A stretch of DNA of 37,524 nucleotides from Thermodesulfovibrionales bacterium (GCA_035686305.1 DASRZP010000071.1:1-37524), one strand, 5' to 3'; shown: positions 1 through 8,014, counted from the stretch's first letter. The notes: generated by a model from the sequence alone, not told the origin. Translations and numbers: made by a program.

Positions 1-157
1 GACAAGATATGCCATACCACAAGTATACATAATAGGTACAACATTGTCAAGAGAAAAATGCACTTGGCCTTATTTTATGCTCTTTCAGACGCTATACGAG
101 GCTGGATATCATTAGGTATGCAATTCAATGGCTAAATTGAACTCTAATTCCAATTAC

Positions 158-469
158 TTATGAGACATGGGAGATCCATCGGCGAAAGTCGGGTCTGACT
201 GCCCGGGTATACGGGTAGAGTTCATCGCGCAATGTCTTTCGCATAAGAGCAATGAGAGCATCGTCAGGTGTGTAGCCTGAACCCTTCTTAAATCTCATGT
301 CGCTTGCTGCTTGAACTTGAAGTAGGAGACTTCGTTGATCAGGGCAATGGCTTAACAGGTCTTCGGCAATCGCCCGTATGATCCTGAAATATAGGTCAGT
401 GGACCTATCGATGCCGAAAAGGGAGTAAGTCTTGCCAGAAACTGCCTTGTAATATCCAGCCACGTTCAT
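158..469 (-). CDS. small hypothetical protein downstream of nadA
   Basis: This encodes 103 residues and I do not recognise the family. It starts ATG 21 bases after the nadA stop on the same strand, with a purine-rich GGGAGAG about 13 bases upstream, so it could be the last gene of the transglycosylase-nadA unit. The protein is basic and soluble with no signal peptide or membrane segment; it looks helical, with aromatic clusters near both ends. Beyond its stop a 6-base inverted repeat (124-129 with 136-141) lies in AT-rich DNA, but no T tract follows in the minus direction. No function is proposed. Confidence 0.5.
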   Translation of the reverse strand: MNVAGYYKAVSGKTYSLFGIDRSTDLYFRIIRAIAEDLLSHCPDQRSLLLQVQAASDMRFKKGSGYTPDDALIALMRKTLRDELYPYTRAVRPDFRRWISHVS

Positions 470-490
470 CGAGAATACAATCTCTCCCGA

Positions 491-1474
491 TCAAACTATC
501 TCCAGCATCCGGTCTAGGGCCCTTTTGGCAGGAACCCTTATCTCTTCAGGAACCTTTATGACGTGGGTCGTCTCTTTCAGTGCCCTGAGCACACTTTCGA
601 GGGTCGTCTTTTTCATATTCGGACATATCATGTCTTTTCTGAGGGAATAAAAGGACTTCTGGGGATTCTCTTTCTTCATCCGATGGAGAATGCCCGTTTC
701 CGTTCCTACGATAAACTCACTCGCCTCCGAGGCCTTTGCGAACCTGAGCATGCCGGAAGTGCTTGTCACATGGTCCGCAAGTTCGAGTACCTCAAGCCTG
801 CACTCGGGATGAGCCATAAAGAGGGCCTTGGGGTGCTCTTTCCTCGCCTGCAAAACATCCCTCGCCGTCACCCTGTCATGGACATGGCAGAAGCCGTCCC
901 ATGCGATCACCTCCTTCTGGGTCTTCTTCTGGGCCCATTGGGAGAGGTTCTTGTCAGGAATGCAGATGACCCTGTCGCCGGGAAGAGATTCGACGACGCT
1001 GATTACATTAGCAGAGGTGCAGCAGATATCGCTCTCTGCCTTGACGTCGGCAGTAGTATTCACATACGCCACAACCGGCACACCGGGATACCTTGCCTTG
1101 ATGTCCCGCAGAGTAAACTCATGAGGAAAGACGAAGGTGGGTTGAGCTTCATACCCGGGGAACCTCTTCAGGACCTTTCGCGGGGAGCTGACCTCAATCA
1201 TCGCAGCCATCGGACATGTTGCGTCCGGTTCAGGTAGGAGAACGGTCTTTTCAGGAGAGAGAATTGAAGCACTCTCTGCCATAAAATGGACGCCGCAGAA
1301 AACGATCATCTCGCAATCGACCGTGGAGGCTGTCTTTGAAAGTTCGAGGGAATCGCCCACAAAATCGGCAATGTCCTGCACCTCGTCCCGCTGATAATTG
1401 TGGGAGAGGATTAGGGCGCGCCGCCTCTCCTTTAACTTCACGATCTCTTCCCTGAGACTCTGCATGTCAGACAT
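491..1474 (-). CDS. nadA: quinolinate synthase NadA
   Basis: NadA is the cytoplasmic [4Fe-4S] enzyme that condenses iminoaspartate with dihydroxyacetone phosphate to quinolinate in de novo NAD synthesis. The 327-residue product has the family landmarks: the N-terminal LSHNYQRDEVQDIADFVGDS segment, EPDATCP (Cys87), a CTSAN segment near 151, PDKNL near 173, DGFCHVHD (Cys196), the HPEC segment, STSGM near 238 and DMICPNMK (Cys284). Cys87, Cys196 and Cys284 match the spacing of the three cluster ligands. The ATG directly abuts the TAG of the upstream transglycosylase gene, so translation is probably coupled. No nadB or nadC lies in the window. Length and motifs are normal. Confidence 0.96.
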   Translation of the reverse strand: MSDMQSLREEIVKLKERRRALILSHNYQRDEVQDIADFVGDSLELSKTASTVDCEMIVFCGVHFMAESASILSPEKTVLLPEPDATCPMAAMIEVSSPRKVLKRFPGYEAQPTFVFPHEFTLRDIKARYPGVPVVAYVNTTADVKAESDICCTSANVISVVESLPGDRVICIPDKNLSQWAQKKTQKEVIAWDGFCHVHDRVTARDVLQARKEHPKALFMAHPECRLEVLELADHVTSTSGMLRFAKASEASEFIVGTETGILHRMKKENPQKSFYSLRKDMICPNMKKTTLESVLRALKETTHVIKVPEEIRVPAKRALDRMLEIV

Positions 1475-2191
1475 CTAAAACCGCGGATTCTTCCTACTGA
1501 GGCTGAGGGGCGAGTTCGTGAAGAGAATGGTCCCGTCTTCATTCAGAACCTTGTAAATGGTTTCGCGTCGTTCTTTCGGACTTGCGGCGAGGGAAGACGG
1601 TGACAGGGAATAAGACGTCTTTCCGCCGTAGAGGGAGAGGACCCTCCTGATGTACTGCCGTGTCTCCGAGATCCTGGGGACAGAGCCGGACTTCTCGACC
1701 GTCCTTGGTCCGGCATTGTAAGCAGCAAGGGCGAGGGTCAGATCGCCTCCAAATTTCTCGATGAGATACTTCAGATACCGTGTTCCTCCATCAATATTCT
1801 CTTCAGGATCAAAGGGGTCCCTCACCTGAAGGTCATTTGCCGTTGTCGGCATCAGCTGCATAAGACCCTTTGCACCCTTCCTTGAAAGGGCATAGGGATT
1901 ACCGTTGGACTCAGCCTTGATCACCGCATGGATCAATGACGGGTCCATCGCGTACTTGGCAGCTTTTTCCTTCACAATGCCATGGAACTCCTTCTTTTTG
2001 AGCCCTTCTTTTCCCTCTTCCCTCAACGCCGGAGAAGCGTCTTGACTCTTTATCACCCTTTCGTCGCTCTTGTTGAATGAAATATCTGTGTAACAGACGA
2101 CCCCGTTTTTATCGACTGTCCTGTAGATGTCGGCATGGGAAACCGAAACAAACAGAAGTGTCATCACACAAGCGGCCAGGAAGAGTCTCAT
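1475..2191 (-). CDS. exported lytic transglycosylase (SLT domain) with DUF4124-like ends
   Basis: This is a 238-residue peptidoglycan-cleaving lytic transglycosylase of the Slt/MltC-like goose-lysozyme fold. Residues 1-20 form a signal peptide ending VSHA, so the enzyme acts in the periplasm. Residues 21-40 (IYRTVDKNGVVCYTDI) look like a DUF4124 module. The catalytic domain spans about 70-190 and has the expected Glu94 in IKAES, GLMQLMP at 109-115, the ENIDGG segment and AYNAGP at 157-162. The C-terminus (about 221-231, IYKVLNEDGTILFTN) resembles the N-terminal DUF4124 strand pair again. It is the first gene of a unit with nadA; a good promoter lies about 80-100 bases upstream. Confidence 0.9.
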   Translation of the reverse strand: MRLFLAACVMTLLFVSVSHADIYRTVDKNGVVCYTDISFNKSDERVIKSQDASPALREEGKEGLKKKEFHGIVKEKAAKYAMDPSLIHAVIKAESNGNPYALSRKGAKGLMQLMPTTANDLQVRDPFDPEENIDGGTRYLKYLIEKFGGDLTLALAAYNAGPRTVEKSGSVPRISETRQYIRRVLSLYGGKTSYSLSPSSLAASPKERRETIYKVLNEDGTILFTNSPLSLSRKNPRF

Positions 2192-2267
2192 GAAAAAAAT
2201 TGTATCAAATTACATGCCATAAAGTCCATTCATTTTGATCAATTCTTTGAAGGACTTGCGCTCACAT

Positions 2268-2295
2268 GGTATACGCCCCTGTCAAAATATGTCAA
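2268..2295 (-). promoter_or_regulatory. sigma70-type promoter for the transglycosylase-nadA unit
   Basis: On the minus strand a perfect TTGACA (2290-2295) is followed after 16 bases by TATACC (2268-2273). A second TTGACA copy occurs 10 bases downstream (2280-2285), as part of a direct repeat of TATTTTGACA-like sequence. Initiation near 2260 would give a leader of about 70 bases. Confidence 0.5.
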
Positions 2296-2322
2296 AATAC
2301 TCAATTCTCTGCCATAAAACGA

Positions 2323-2349
2323 ACACCTCCCCCTTTCGGTGGCAGGTGT
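2323..2349 (-). terminator. possible terminator after nfnB
   Basis: ACACCT (2323-2328) pairs with AGGTGT (2344-2349), with two more G-C pairs possible inside. Read on the minus strand, the hairpin is followed by TTCGTTTTATGG, a weak T-rich tail. It lies about 110 bases past the nfnB stop and just before the transglycosylase promoter, where a terminator would be expected. Confidence 0.35.
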
Positions 2350-2460
2350 GCTTGACAGAAAAGAGTCCCCTTACCCCACATGCATAAAGTTCTAGGACCG
2401 GTACCCGATTCTCAGGCAGGAGTAAGTGTCATTGGCCGATCGCTTTTGGGTCAGGCCACC

Positions 2461-3912
2461 CTATTCCCAGGTCGCTTCGCCTTTAAGGAAATTGTTGATA
2501 TCCGCTGCGGAGCGCTTGCCTGCCCCCATCGCGCTGATGACCGTCGCGGCGCCGGTCACAACGTCGCCACCTGCCCAGACGCGTCGCTTTTTCGTCCTCC
2601 CTGTTCCCTGATCGGCAACGGCAGTGCCGTGTTTCGTCCGGTCGAGGCCGTCGGCGTCAACAAAGACCAGAGGATTAGGGCTCGTGCCGAGGGCCATGAT
2701 CACCGTATCGACTTCCATGTCAAATTCAGACCCCGGGACCGGCACAGGCTTCCTCCGTCCTGAGGAATCAGGCTCACCAAGTTCCATGCGGATACAGCGC
2801 ATACCGAGGACATTACCCTTCTCGTCGCCATAAATTTCGAGAGGGTTCGTGAGGAAATCAAAGATCACCCCTTCTTCCTCAGCATGGTAGAACTCTTCCT
2901 CCCGTGCAGGCACCTCTTCACGGGAACGGCGATATACCATATGGACCTCTCCGGCCCCGTCGCCCGTCTGCCTTGCGAAAAAAGTTTGCAATCTCAGGCT
3001 GCAACGAACAGAATCCATTGCCACATTGCCGGCCCCGATTACGGCAACCTTTTTCCCGATCTTTACCGGAGTGTCATATTCGGGGAAACGGTACCCCTTC
3101 ATAAGATTGACGCGGGTGAGAAACTCATTTGCCGACATGACGCCGTTATACTTGATCCCGGGAATGTTCATGAAGGACGGCAATCCCGCACCCGTTCCCA
3201 AAAAGACTGCGTCGTTTTCACTGAGGAGTTCATTCAACGTGAATGTACGGCCAATGACGTGATCGACCTTAATGTCGATCCCGAGGCATTCAACGGCATA
3301 GTCGATCTCTCCATGCACGACGTTTTTTGGCAGACGGAACTCGGGTATGCCGTATACGAGGACCCCACCCGGTCCATGGAGAGATTCATAAATGACGACC
3401 TCGTGGCCTACCCTTCCGAGATCAACCGCACAGGTCAGGCCCGCCGGTCCTGAACCGACGACAGCAACCTTTTTCCCGGTCTTTGGGGCCTTCACTAAAG
3501 GACAGGTCCGGGATGCCAACTCGAAGTCTCCCACAAAGCGTTCAAGCCTCCCGATGGCGACGGGTTCGCCCTTCTTGCCCAGGATGCAGTTGCCTTCGCA
3601 CTGGACTTCCTGAGGACAGACCCTGCCGCAGATGGCTGGCAGATTATTCTTTACCTTCATCCATTCCACGGCCTTTACCATATCGCCTTCCCTGACGGCC
3701 TTAATAAACTGGGGGATCAGGACGCCGACAGGACAACCCTGGACACACTTGGGATCCTTGCACTGGAGGCAGCGTTCAGCCTCCTCCCGTGCCGTGTCGA
3801 GGCTGTAGCCGAGGGCAACCTCTTCGTAGTTTCCCCTCCGGGTAAACCGGTCCTGGTTGGGCATCTCATGCCGCTTTATCTGCATCCGTTCCTTTTGAGT
3901 CAGTTCAGCCAT
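2461..3912 (-). CDS. nfnB: NfnB/SudA-type flavoprotein (GltD-like, 2x[4Fe-4S], FAD, NADP site)
   Basis: This 483-residue protein is of the glutamate-synthase small-subunit/NfnB family, usually annotated gltA or gltD. The N-terminal ferredoxin-like part has eight cysteines (48, 51, 56, 60, 95, 99, 105, 109) for two [4Fe-4S] clusters. A GSGPAG FAD-binding motif lies near 154 and a second Rossmann motif (IGAGNVAMD) near 295. YRRSREEVPAREEE follows near 330, and GGDVVTGAATVISAMGAGK lies at the C-terminus. It overlaps nfnA by one base (TAATG), so the two are translated together. With NfnA it should form the bifurcating NADH-dependent reduced-ferredoxin:NADP+ oxidoreductase; sulfide dehydrogenase (SudAB) is the alternative reading. 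No glutamate synthase large subunit is adjacent, which argues against GltD. Confidence 0.88.
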   Translation of the reverse strand: MAELTQKERMQIKRHEMPNQDRFTRRGNYEEVALGYSLDTAREEAERCLQCKDPKCVQGCPVGVLIPQFIKAVREGDMVKAVEWMKVKNNLPAICGRVCPQEVQCEGNCILGKKGEPVAIGRLERFVGDFELASRTCPLVKAPKTGKKVAVVGSGPAGLTCAVDLGRVGHEVVIYESLHGPGGVLVYGIPEFRLPKNVVHGEIDYAVECLGIDIKVDHVIGRTFTLNELLSENDAVFLGTGAGLPSFMNIPGIKYNGVMSANEFLTRVNLMKGYRFPEYDTPVKIGKKVAVIGAGNVAMDSVRCSLRLQTFFARQTGDGAGEVHMVYRRSREEVPAREEEFYHAEEEGVIFDFLTNPLEIYGDEKGNVLGMRCIRMELGEPDSSGRRKPVPVPGSEFDMEVDTVIMALGTSPNPLVFVDADGLDRTKHGTAVADQGTGRTKKRRVWAGGDVVTGAATVISAMGAGKRSAADINNFLKGEATWE

Positions 3913-4775
3913 TATTTACCTCCGCCGACGGCAGCCCCTTCGAGCTTGCATATATGATCATAGTGTTCCACAGCAATACGTTCTTCTTTGCGATAGTACT
4001 GAAGGCGTGAGAGAAGACTTTCCCAATCGACTTTGTGGGCATCAAACTCAGGTCCGTCAACACAGACGAACTGCGCCCCCTCGGTGAGGAGCACCCTGCA
4101 TCCACCGCACATGCCCGTCCCGTCAATCATGATCGTGTTCAGGCTGACGACCGTCGGCACGTTGTAGGCCTGTGTTGCCAGGGAGACGAACTTCATCATG
4201 ATAGCAGGACCGATGGCCCATACGCGAGCAACCTTCCTGTCTTTCTTCTCCAGAAATTCCTTGAGGGGCTCCGTAACAATGGCCTTGCGGCCGTAGGAAC
4301 CATCATCGGTACAGACGATGAGTTCGTCCGAAACTGCCCTCATCTTATCTTCCCAAAACAGCAGGTCTTTATTGCGGGCGCCGATGATGGTTATGACATT
4401 GTTGCCGGCCTCTTTCAACGACCGGGCTATGGGGTAGATAGGTGCGATTCCGACTCCGCCTCCCACACAGACAACGGTTCCGTAATTCTCTATCTCAGTG
4501 GGGTGGCCAAGGGGACCTGCAAAGGAGGAGAGTTCATCTCCGGGCCCCATCTTTCCGAGCTGGATCGTTGACTTTCCGACCTCCTGGAATATGATCGTTA
4601 TGGTGCCTGCCTCTCTGTTATAGTCGGCGATGGTCAAGGGGATCCGCTCTCCATATTCATCTATTCGCACAATGATAAACTGCCCTGCCCTGGCAGCACG
4701 GGCTACGTGGGGAGCCTGAACCACCATGAGCTTTGTAACATCGCTCAGAACCTCTTTCTCAAGAATCTTGTACAT
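3912..4775 (-). CDS. nfnA: NfnA/SudB-type FAD/NAD-binding, [2Fe-2S] subunit
   Basis: This 287-residue protein resembles ferredoxin-NADP reductase and dihydroorotate dehydrogenase electron-transfer (PyrK) subunits. The N-terminal beta-barrel holds the flavin motif RIPLTI (44-49). The NAD-binding half starts with VCVGGGVGIAPIYPIA (102-117). The C-terminal cluster motif is MIDGTGMCGGC with Cys223, Cys226 and Cys238; the nearby Asp218 may take part, since an aspartate ligand is known in NfnA. An AGGAGG ribosome site lies about 6 bases before the ATG. It is the first gene of the pair with nfnB. The likely role is balancing NADH, NADPH and ferredoxin pools. SudB is an equally common annotation and cannot be excluded from sequence. 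Confidence 0.86.
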   Translation of the reverse strand: MYKILEKEVLSDVTKLMVVQAPHVARAARAGQFIIVRIDEYGERIPLTIADYNREAGTITIIFQEVGKSTIQLGKMGPGDELSSFAGPLGHPTEIENYGTVVCVGGGVGIAPIYPIARSLKEAGNNVITIIGARNKDLLFWEDKMRAVSDELIVCTDDGSYGRKAIVTEPLKEFLEKKDRKVARVWAIGPAIMMKFVSLATQAYNVPTVVSLNTIMIDGTGMCGGCRVLLTEGAQFVCVDGPEFDAHKVDWESLLSRLQYYRKEERIAVEHYDHICKLEGAAVGGGK

Positions 4776-5010
4776 GCCTGCCTCCTGTTAATGTTAACTG
4801 ATTCTTTCAACCATATATATATAAAAATATCAGGTTTTACTTTATGTCTCTTGCGAATACCAAATGATATATATAGCTTTTCCATCTTGCCTTTTTCGGG
4901 ATCATCCTCGCAGTTCTGCTCTCTCCTTGAGGATTATTAATTTTTCCAATGAACCTATTAACCTTACCATAAAAGCCGGAAGAGAGTCCATTTTTTATCA
5001 CCAGTAATCT

Positions 5011-6075
5011 TTATAGCCACCTCTTCTTCTTGAAATATGCGACCATGGCGAGACCGATGGCGGCCATTATGGCAAGTACGGTGAAATAACCCCATCTCCA
5101 CTTGAGTTCAGGCATAAATTCGAAGTTCATCCCATAAACACCCACGATGAATGTAAGAGGGATGAATATCGTTCCGATAATAGTGAGGAACTTCATGATC
5201 TCATTCATCCTGTTGCTGATGCTCGAAAGGTATATGTCGAGCATACCCGAAAGCATGTCCCTGGAGGTCTCAATCGTATCGATCACCTGAATGGTATGGT
5301 CATAGACATCCCTCAGGTAGAGCCTCGTTGTGTCCCTGACCAGTAAAGACTCCCCTCTCCCTAGCACATTGATCACCTCCCGCAGCGGCCAGACAGTCTT
5401 TCTCAGGAAGACCATCTCCCTTTTCAGACCATGGATTCCATGCAAGGTCTTGGATGTGGGATATGCCACAAGCTCCTCTTCCAGCGTCTCGATTTTCTCT
5501 CCTGTCTTCTCAAGGATCGCAAAGTAGTTGTCAACGACAGCATCGATAAGGGAGTATGCGAGGTAATCGGCGCCCATAGTCCTTATGCGGCCCTTCCCGC
5601 TTCTGATCCTCTCCCTGATCAGGTTAAAGACGTCACCATCGAGCCCCTCCTGAATGGAAATAACAAATTCACTGCCGAGGACGAGACTTATCTGTTCCGT
5701 AACGATCTCAGGACCTCTTTCCTGGTAAAGCATTTTGAGGACGATAAAGAGGTAGTCTTGATAATCCTCGATCTTCGGGCGCTGCTCCGTGTTCAGGATG
5801 TCTTCGAGGACAAGGGGATGTAACCCGAAACAATCACCGAGCTTCTGTATGATCTCTACCTGATGGAGCCCTTCCACATTGATCCACGATACCTCTGGTT
5901 TATCTTTGTCGGGAAGGCATTCATCAAGGGTCTTCGCCTCCCCCTCTTGAAAACCCGCCGCATCGTACTTGATGAAGGTGATCTTAACCTCTCCAGTCTT
6001 TCTCTCTCCGATGTGGACAAGGCTGCCAGGAGGAAGCCCACTTTTTTTAGATCTCCTCTTCATATATCTCTTCAT
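5011..6075 (-). CDS. corA: CorA-family magnesium/cobalt transporter
   Basis: This 354-residue homopentameric inner-membrane divalent cation channel (Mg2+, Co2+, Ni2+) of the CorA/2-TM-GxN family starts with a large cytoplasmic domain, including the HPLVLEDILNTEQRPKIEDY segment typical of the family. Two C-terminal membrane helices follow. The selectivity motif Y-GMN lies at residues 314-317, the second helix at about 329-348, and the protein ends in a basic KKKRW tail. The ATG has a strong GAGGTGAGG about 4 bases upstream; a second ATG four codons later is less well placed. No co-transcribed partner is evident: nfnA is 235 bases downstream and the upstream region is divergent. Confidence 0.93.
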   Translation of the reverse strand: MKRYMKRRSKKSGLPPGSLVHIGERKTGEVKITFIKYDAAGFQEGEAKTLDECLPDKDKPEVSWINVEGLHQVEIIQKLGDCFGLHPLVLEDILNTEQRPKIEDYQDYLFIVLKMLYQERGPEIVTEQISLVLGSEFVISIQEGLDGDVFNLIRERIRSGKGRIRTMGADYLAYSLIDAVVDNYFAILEKTGEKIETLEEELVAYPTSKTLHGIHGLKREMVFLRKTVWPLREVINVLGRGESLLVRDTTRLYLRDVYDHTIQVIDTIETSRDMLSGMLDIYLSSISNRMNEIMKFLTIIGTIFIPLTFIVGVYGMNFEFMPELKWRWGYFTVLAIMAAIGLAMVAYFKKKRWL

Positions 6076-6469
6076 ATCCTCACCTCAAGCCTGTCGCACC
6101 GCAGATTCGGGCCCATCAGAAATCATGCATGCCTCCTTGTTTGCGACATATTGAGACCATTATACCAGATAAACCGCTCCCACCCTACGGCTGGTCGCCG
6201 TTCTTGCCAATGCTCATCTGTGTATGTCCGCCACAATTCAACGCGGCAACAGGATCTTTGCCTGGAGAAAAGGACGAGAAGTAAATCGAGCGTTCCATTG
6301 TTCGATACCAAGAACGAAGATCGTTGAACGTCGAAATCTAGCATGAATACAGACAACCGATGATGATCTGTCCTTCCCGCCGCCACACACCTTGAGACCC
6401 TGCTATAATGAAAGTAATATAACGGGCAATGAACGCAAGGCTTTCTAAAAAGACTGAAGGAGAAATGTA
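6076..6469. other. divergent intergenic region between corA and the nitroreductase gene
   Basis: About 390 bases separate two divergent genes. I find no convincing coding region here; the 132-codon minus-strand frame across it runs into the following gene and has no recognisable content. Only the rightmost part has a promoter-like sequence (listed separately). Confidence 0.4.
6392..6420 (+). promoter_or_regulatory. possible promoter of the exported nitroreductase gene
   Basis: TTGAGA (6392-6397), a 17-base spacer and TAATAT (6415-6420) precede the gene by about 50 bases. A better-looking TATAAT (6403-6408) lies inside the spacer but has no good -35 hexamer at the right distance. Confidence 0.3.
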
Positions 6470-7123
6470 ATGAAAAGAACAGTGTTTGTGATAGCTTCCC
6501 TGTCATGGGCCTTTTCAACAATTTTCACAGCTTGCGTTTTTGCCGAGGAGATTAAACTTGTCCTCCTTCCCAGCCCGCAGATTGAAGGAGGTAGACCTCT
6601 TATGCAGGCCTTGAAGGACAGAAGCTCTTCCCGATCATTTAGTTCGGAAAAGTTATCTTCACAGGTGCTTTCGAATCTCCTTTGGGCGGCTTTTGGGATA
6701 AATCGACCGGACTCGGGAAAGCGTACAGCTCCCTCAGCAGTGAATTGGCAGGAAATTGATATCTATGTCGCCACTGCCGATGGCCTCTATCTTTATGAGG
6801 CAAAGAGTCAGGCATTGAAGCTCATTCTGTCGGATGACATCCGCGCCCTGACGGGCCGGCAGGACTTTGTAAAGGAAGCTCCCGTTAGTCTTATCTATGT
6901 AGCAGATTTCGCACGGATGGGTACTGCACCTAAAGAGGACAGAGAGCTCTATTCGGCTGCTGATACGGGTTTCATTGGCCAGAATGTTTACCTGTATTGC
7001 GCTTCCGAACGTTTGGCGACTGTTGTGCGAGGATCGATCGACAGGCTGACCCTGGCGAAGGCGATGAAGCTGCGACCTGATCAGAAGATCATTCTGGCGC
7101 AATCAGTGGGATATCCTAAATAA
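6470..7123 (+). CDS. exported nitroreductase/SagB-type oxidoreductase
   Basis: The 217-residue product starts with a signal peptide (hydrophobic 4-24, cleavage near VFAEE). It then follows the nitroreductase/SagB pattern: LMQALKDRSSSRSFS (FMN phosphate-binding Arg/Ser cluster), LSNLLWAAFGINR, a TAPSAVNWQEID segment, LYEA, a region with DTGFIGQNVYLYCASERLATVVRG, and a C-terminal QSVGYPK. These features belong to the small nitroreductase subgroup with FMN and NAD(P)H or thiol substrates. GAAGGAG sits 7 bases before the ATG. The signal peptide is the odd feature, since most family members are cytoplasmic; similar exported versions occur in anaerobes. The substrate is unknown. Confidence 0.78.
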   Translation: MKRTVFVIASLSWAFSTIFTACVFAEEIKLVLLPSPQIEGGRPLMQALKDRSSSRSFSSEKLSSQVLSNLLWAAFGINRPDSGKRTAPSAVNWQEIDIYVATADGLYLYEAKSQALKLILSDDIRALTGRQDFVKEAPVSLIYVADFARMGTAPKEDRELYSAADTGFIGQNVYLYCASERLATVVRGSIDRLTLAKAMKLRPDQKIILAQSVGYPK

Positions 7124-7184
7124 TAGCTGTGGCTTCTAAATGTTCATAACATGGACCGCATAAATCATTGAAGCATGTGCCGAT

Positions 7185-7721
7185 ATGGCCAAGAGATCCT
7201 TTCCGTTGTCGAAAGTGTATGGCTTGCTCGAACCCGGGCCTGTTGTGATGGTAACGACAGTCCGGAAGGGGCGGCCCAACATCATGACTATGTCATGGCA
7301 TACGATGATGGAGTTCGAGCCGCCGATCGTCGGTTGCGTAATCAGCAATCGAAACTACACCTTCGATATTTTAAAAGCAACGAAGGAATGCGTGATCAAC
7401 ATCCCGACAAGAGCGTTGGCAGAAAAGGTGGTACAATGCGGGAATACCTCCGGACGAACGGTCGACAAGTTCAGGGCCTTTGGCCTCACTCCGAAACCCG
7501 CCTTCCGCGTTGCGGCTCCGCTCATCGACGAGTGCTATGCGAATCTGGAATGCAGGGTCATCGATGCAAGGATGGTGGAGAAATACAGCTTCTTCATCCT
7601 CGAGGTGCTTAAGGCATGGATCAATGCGGCAACGAAAGACCCACGAACGATTCATCATCGCGGGAGAGGCACCTTTATGGTTGCCGGCGAGACGATCAGG
7701 CTTCCCTCAAGAATGAAATAG
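7185..7721 (+). CDS. flavin reductase-like (DIM6/NTAB) family protein
   Basis: This 178-residue protein has the FMN-binding split-barrel fold of the flavin reductase family. Visible pattern: PGPVVMVTTVRKGRPNIMTMSW (about 18-39) is the FMN-binding strand-turn, PPIVGCVISNRNYTFD (47-62) the second, then ECVINIPT and the GxxSGRxVDKF-like segment CGNTSGRTVDKF, and a C-terminal ECRVIDARMVEKYSFFILEVLKAW. These proteins use FMN as cofactor or substrate; in anaerobes they often act as small flavoproteins of unknown partner. No strong ribosome site is visible before this ATG, but no better start exists. It lies 61 bases after the nitroreductase gene and may share its transcript. A highly structured element begins 5 bases after its stop. 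Confidence 0.85.
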   Translation: MAKRSFPLSKVYGLLEPGPVVMVTTVRKGRPNIMTMSWHTMMEFEPPIVGCVISNRNYTFDILKATKECVINIPTRALAEKVVQCGNTSGRTVDKFRAFGLTPKPAFRVAAPLIDECYANLECRVIDARMVEKYSFFILEVLKAWINAATKDPRTIHHRGRGTFMVAGETIRLPSRMK

Positions 7722-7726
7722 TTTCA

Positions 7727-7843
7727 CCCGTTAAGCTGTACTCGCCTGCTCGGGCCGCCGGCGACTTGAGGATTCGAGACCGGTCTTGGGTGGTAAGCCT
7801 AATCGGAAACTGCCACCCTAGCAGAGCAAACGAGTGCAACGGG
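7727..7843. other. 117-base multi-helix inverted-repeat element, probable structured RNA
   Basis: Nested complementary arms enclose the element. CCCGTT 7727-7732 pairs with AACGGG 7838-7843, ACTCG 7740-7744 with CGAGT 7831-7835, and CTGCT 7746-7750 with AGCAG 7820-7824. Inside are two hairpins: GCCGG/CCGGT (7757-7761 with 7780-7784) continued by CTTGA/TCGAG (7765-7769 with 7774-7778, loop GGAT), and GGGTGG/CCACCC (7788-7793 with 7813-7818). Together they make a three-way junction. The strand is undecided: on plus it could be a 3'-UTR element of the flavin reductase mRNA; on minus a TATAAT (7851-7856) is placed to start transcription at its right edge. I do not recognise a known riboswitch or ribozyme consensus. 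Confidence 0.45.
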
Positions 7844-7985
7844 ATCGAACATTATATGCCAAGCCTCTCTTTGCAGAGAATGCAAAATCCCGGTTCCGGC
7901 AGGCAGCATGAAGACAGGAACGCGCTTATGAGTAAACTCGAAAAAGGGTTGCCTGCGGAAAAAATCTGCAGGAGTAAAAAAACAG

Positions 7986-8014
7986 TTGACATTCCCTTTA
8001 AAAGGGTGTATTTT
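7986..8014 (+). promoter_or_regulatory. promoter of the 160-nt RNA gene
   Basis: A perfect TTGACA (7986-7991), exactly 17 bases of spacer and TATTTT (8009-8014) form a good sigma70 promoter; initiation is expected near 8021. The spacer contains the odd palindrome CCCTTTAAAAGGG (7994-8006), which could be an operator. Confidence 0.65.

Noticed and set aside
2884-3453. Long plus-strand open frame of 189 codons
   Set aside because: It lies antisense within nfnB, whose cluster and nucleotide-binding motifs are clear; the plus frame has no recognisable domain.
2461-3912. Glutamate synthase small subunit GltD
   Set aside because: No GltB neighbour, and it is translationally coupled to an NfnA/SudB-type gene.
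6123-6521. 132-codon minus-strand frame upstream of the nitroreductase gene
   Set aside because: It overlaps the signal peptide coding region of the plus gene, has no good ribosome site and looks like random translation.
7740-7800. tRNA-like T-arm (GGTCTCGAATCC on the minus strand)
   Set aside because: The stem next to the T-loop-like sequence does not pair, and no acceptor or anticodon arm fits.
7727-7843. Integron attC-like site
   Set aside because: The arms have GTTAAGC on the left and CAAC on the right, which is the reverse of the attC core order, and there is no integrase or cassette array.
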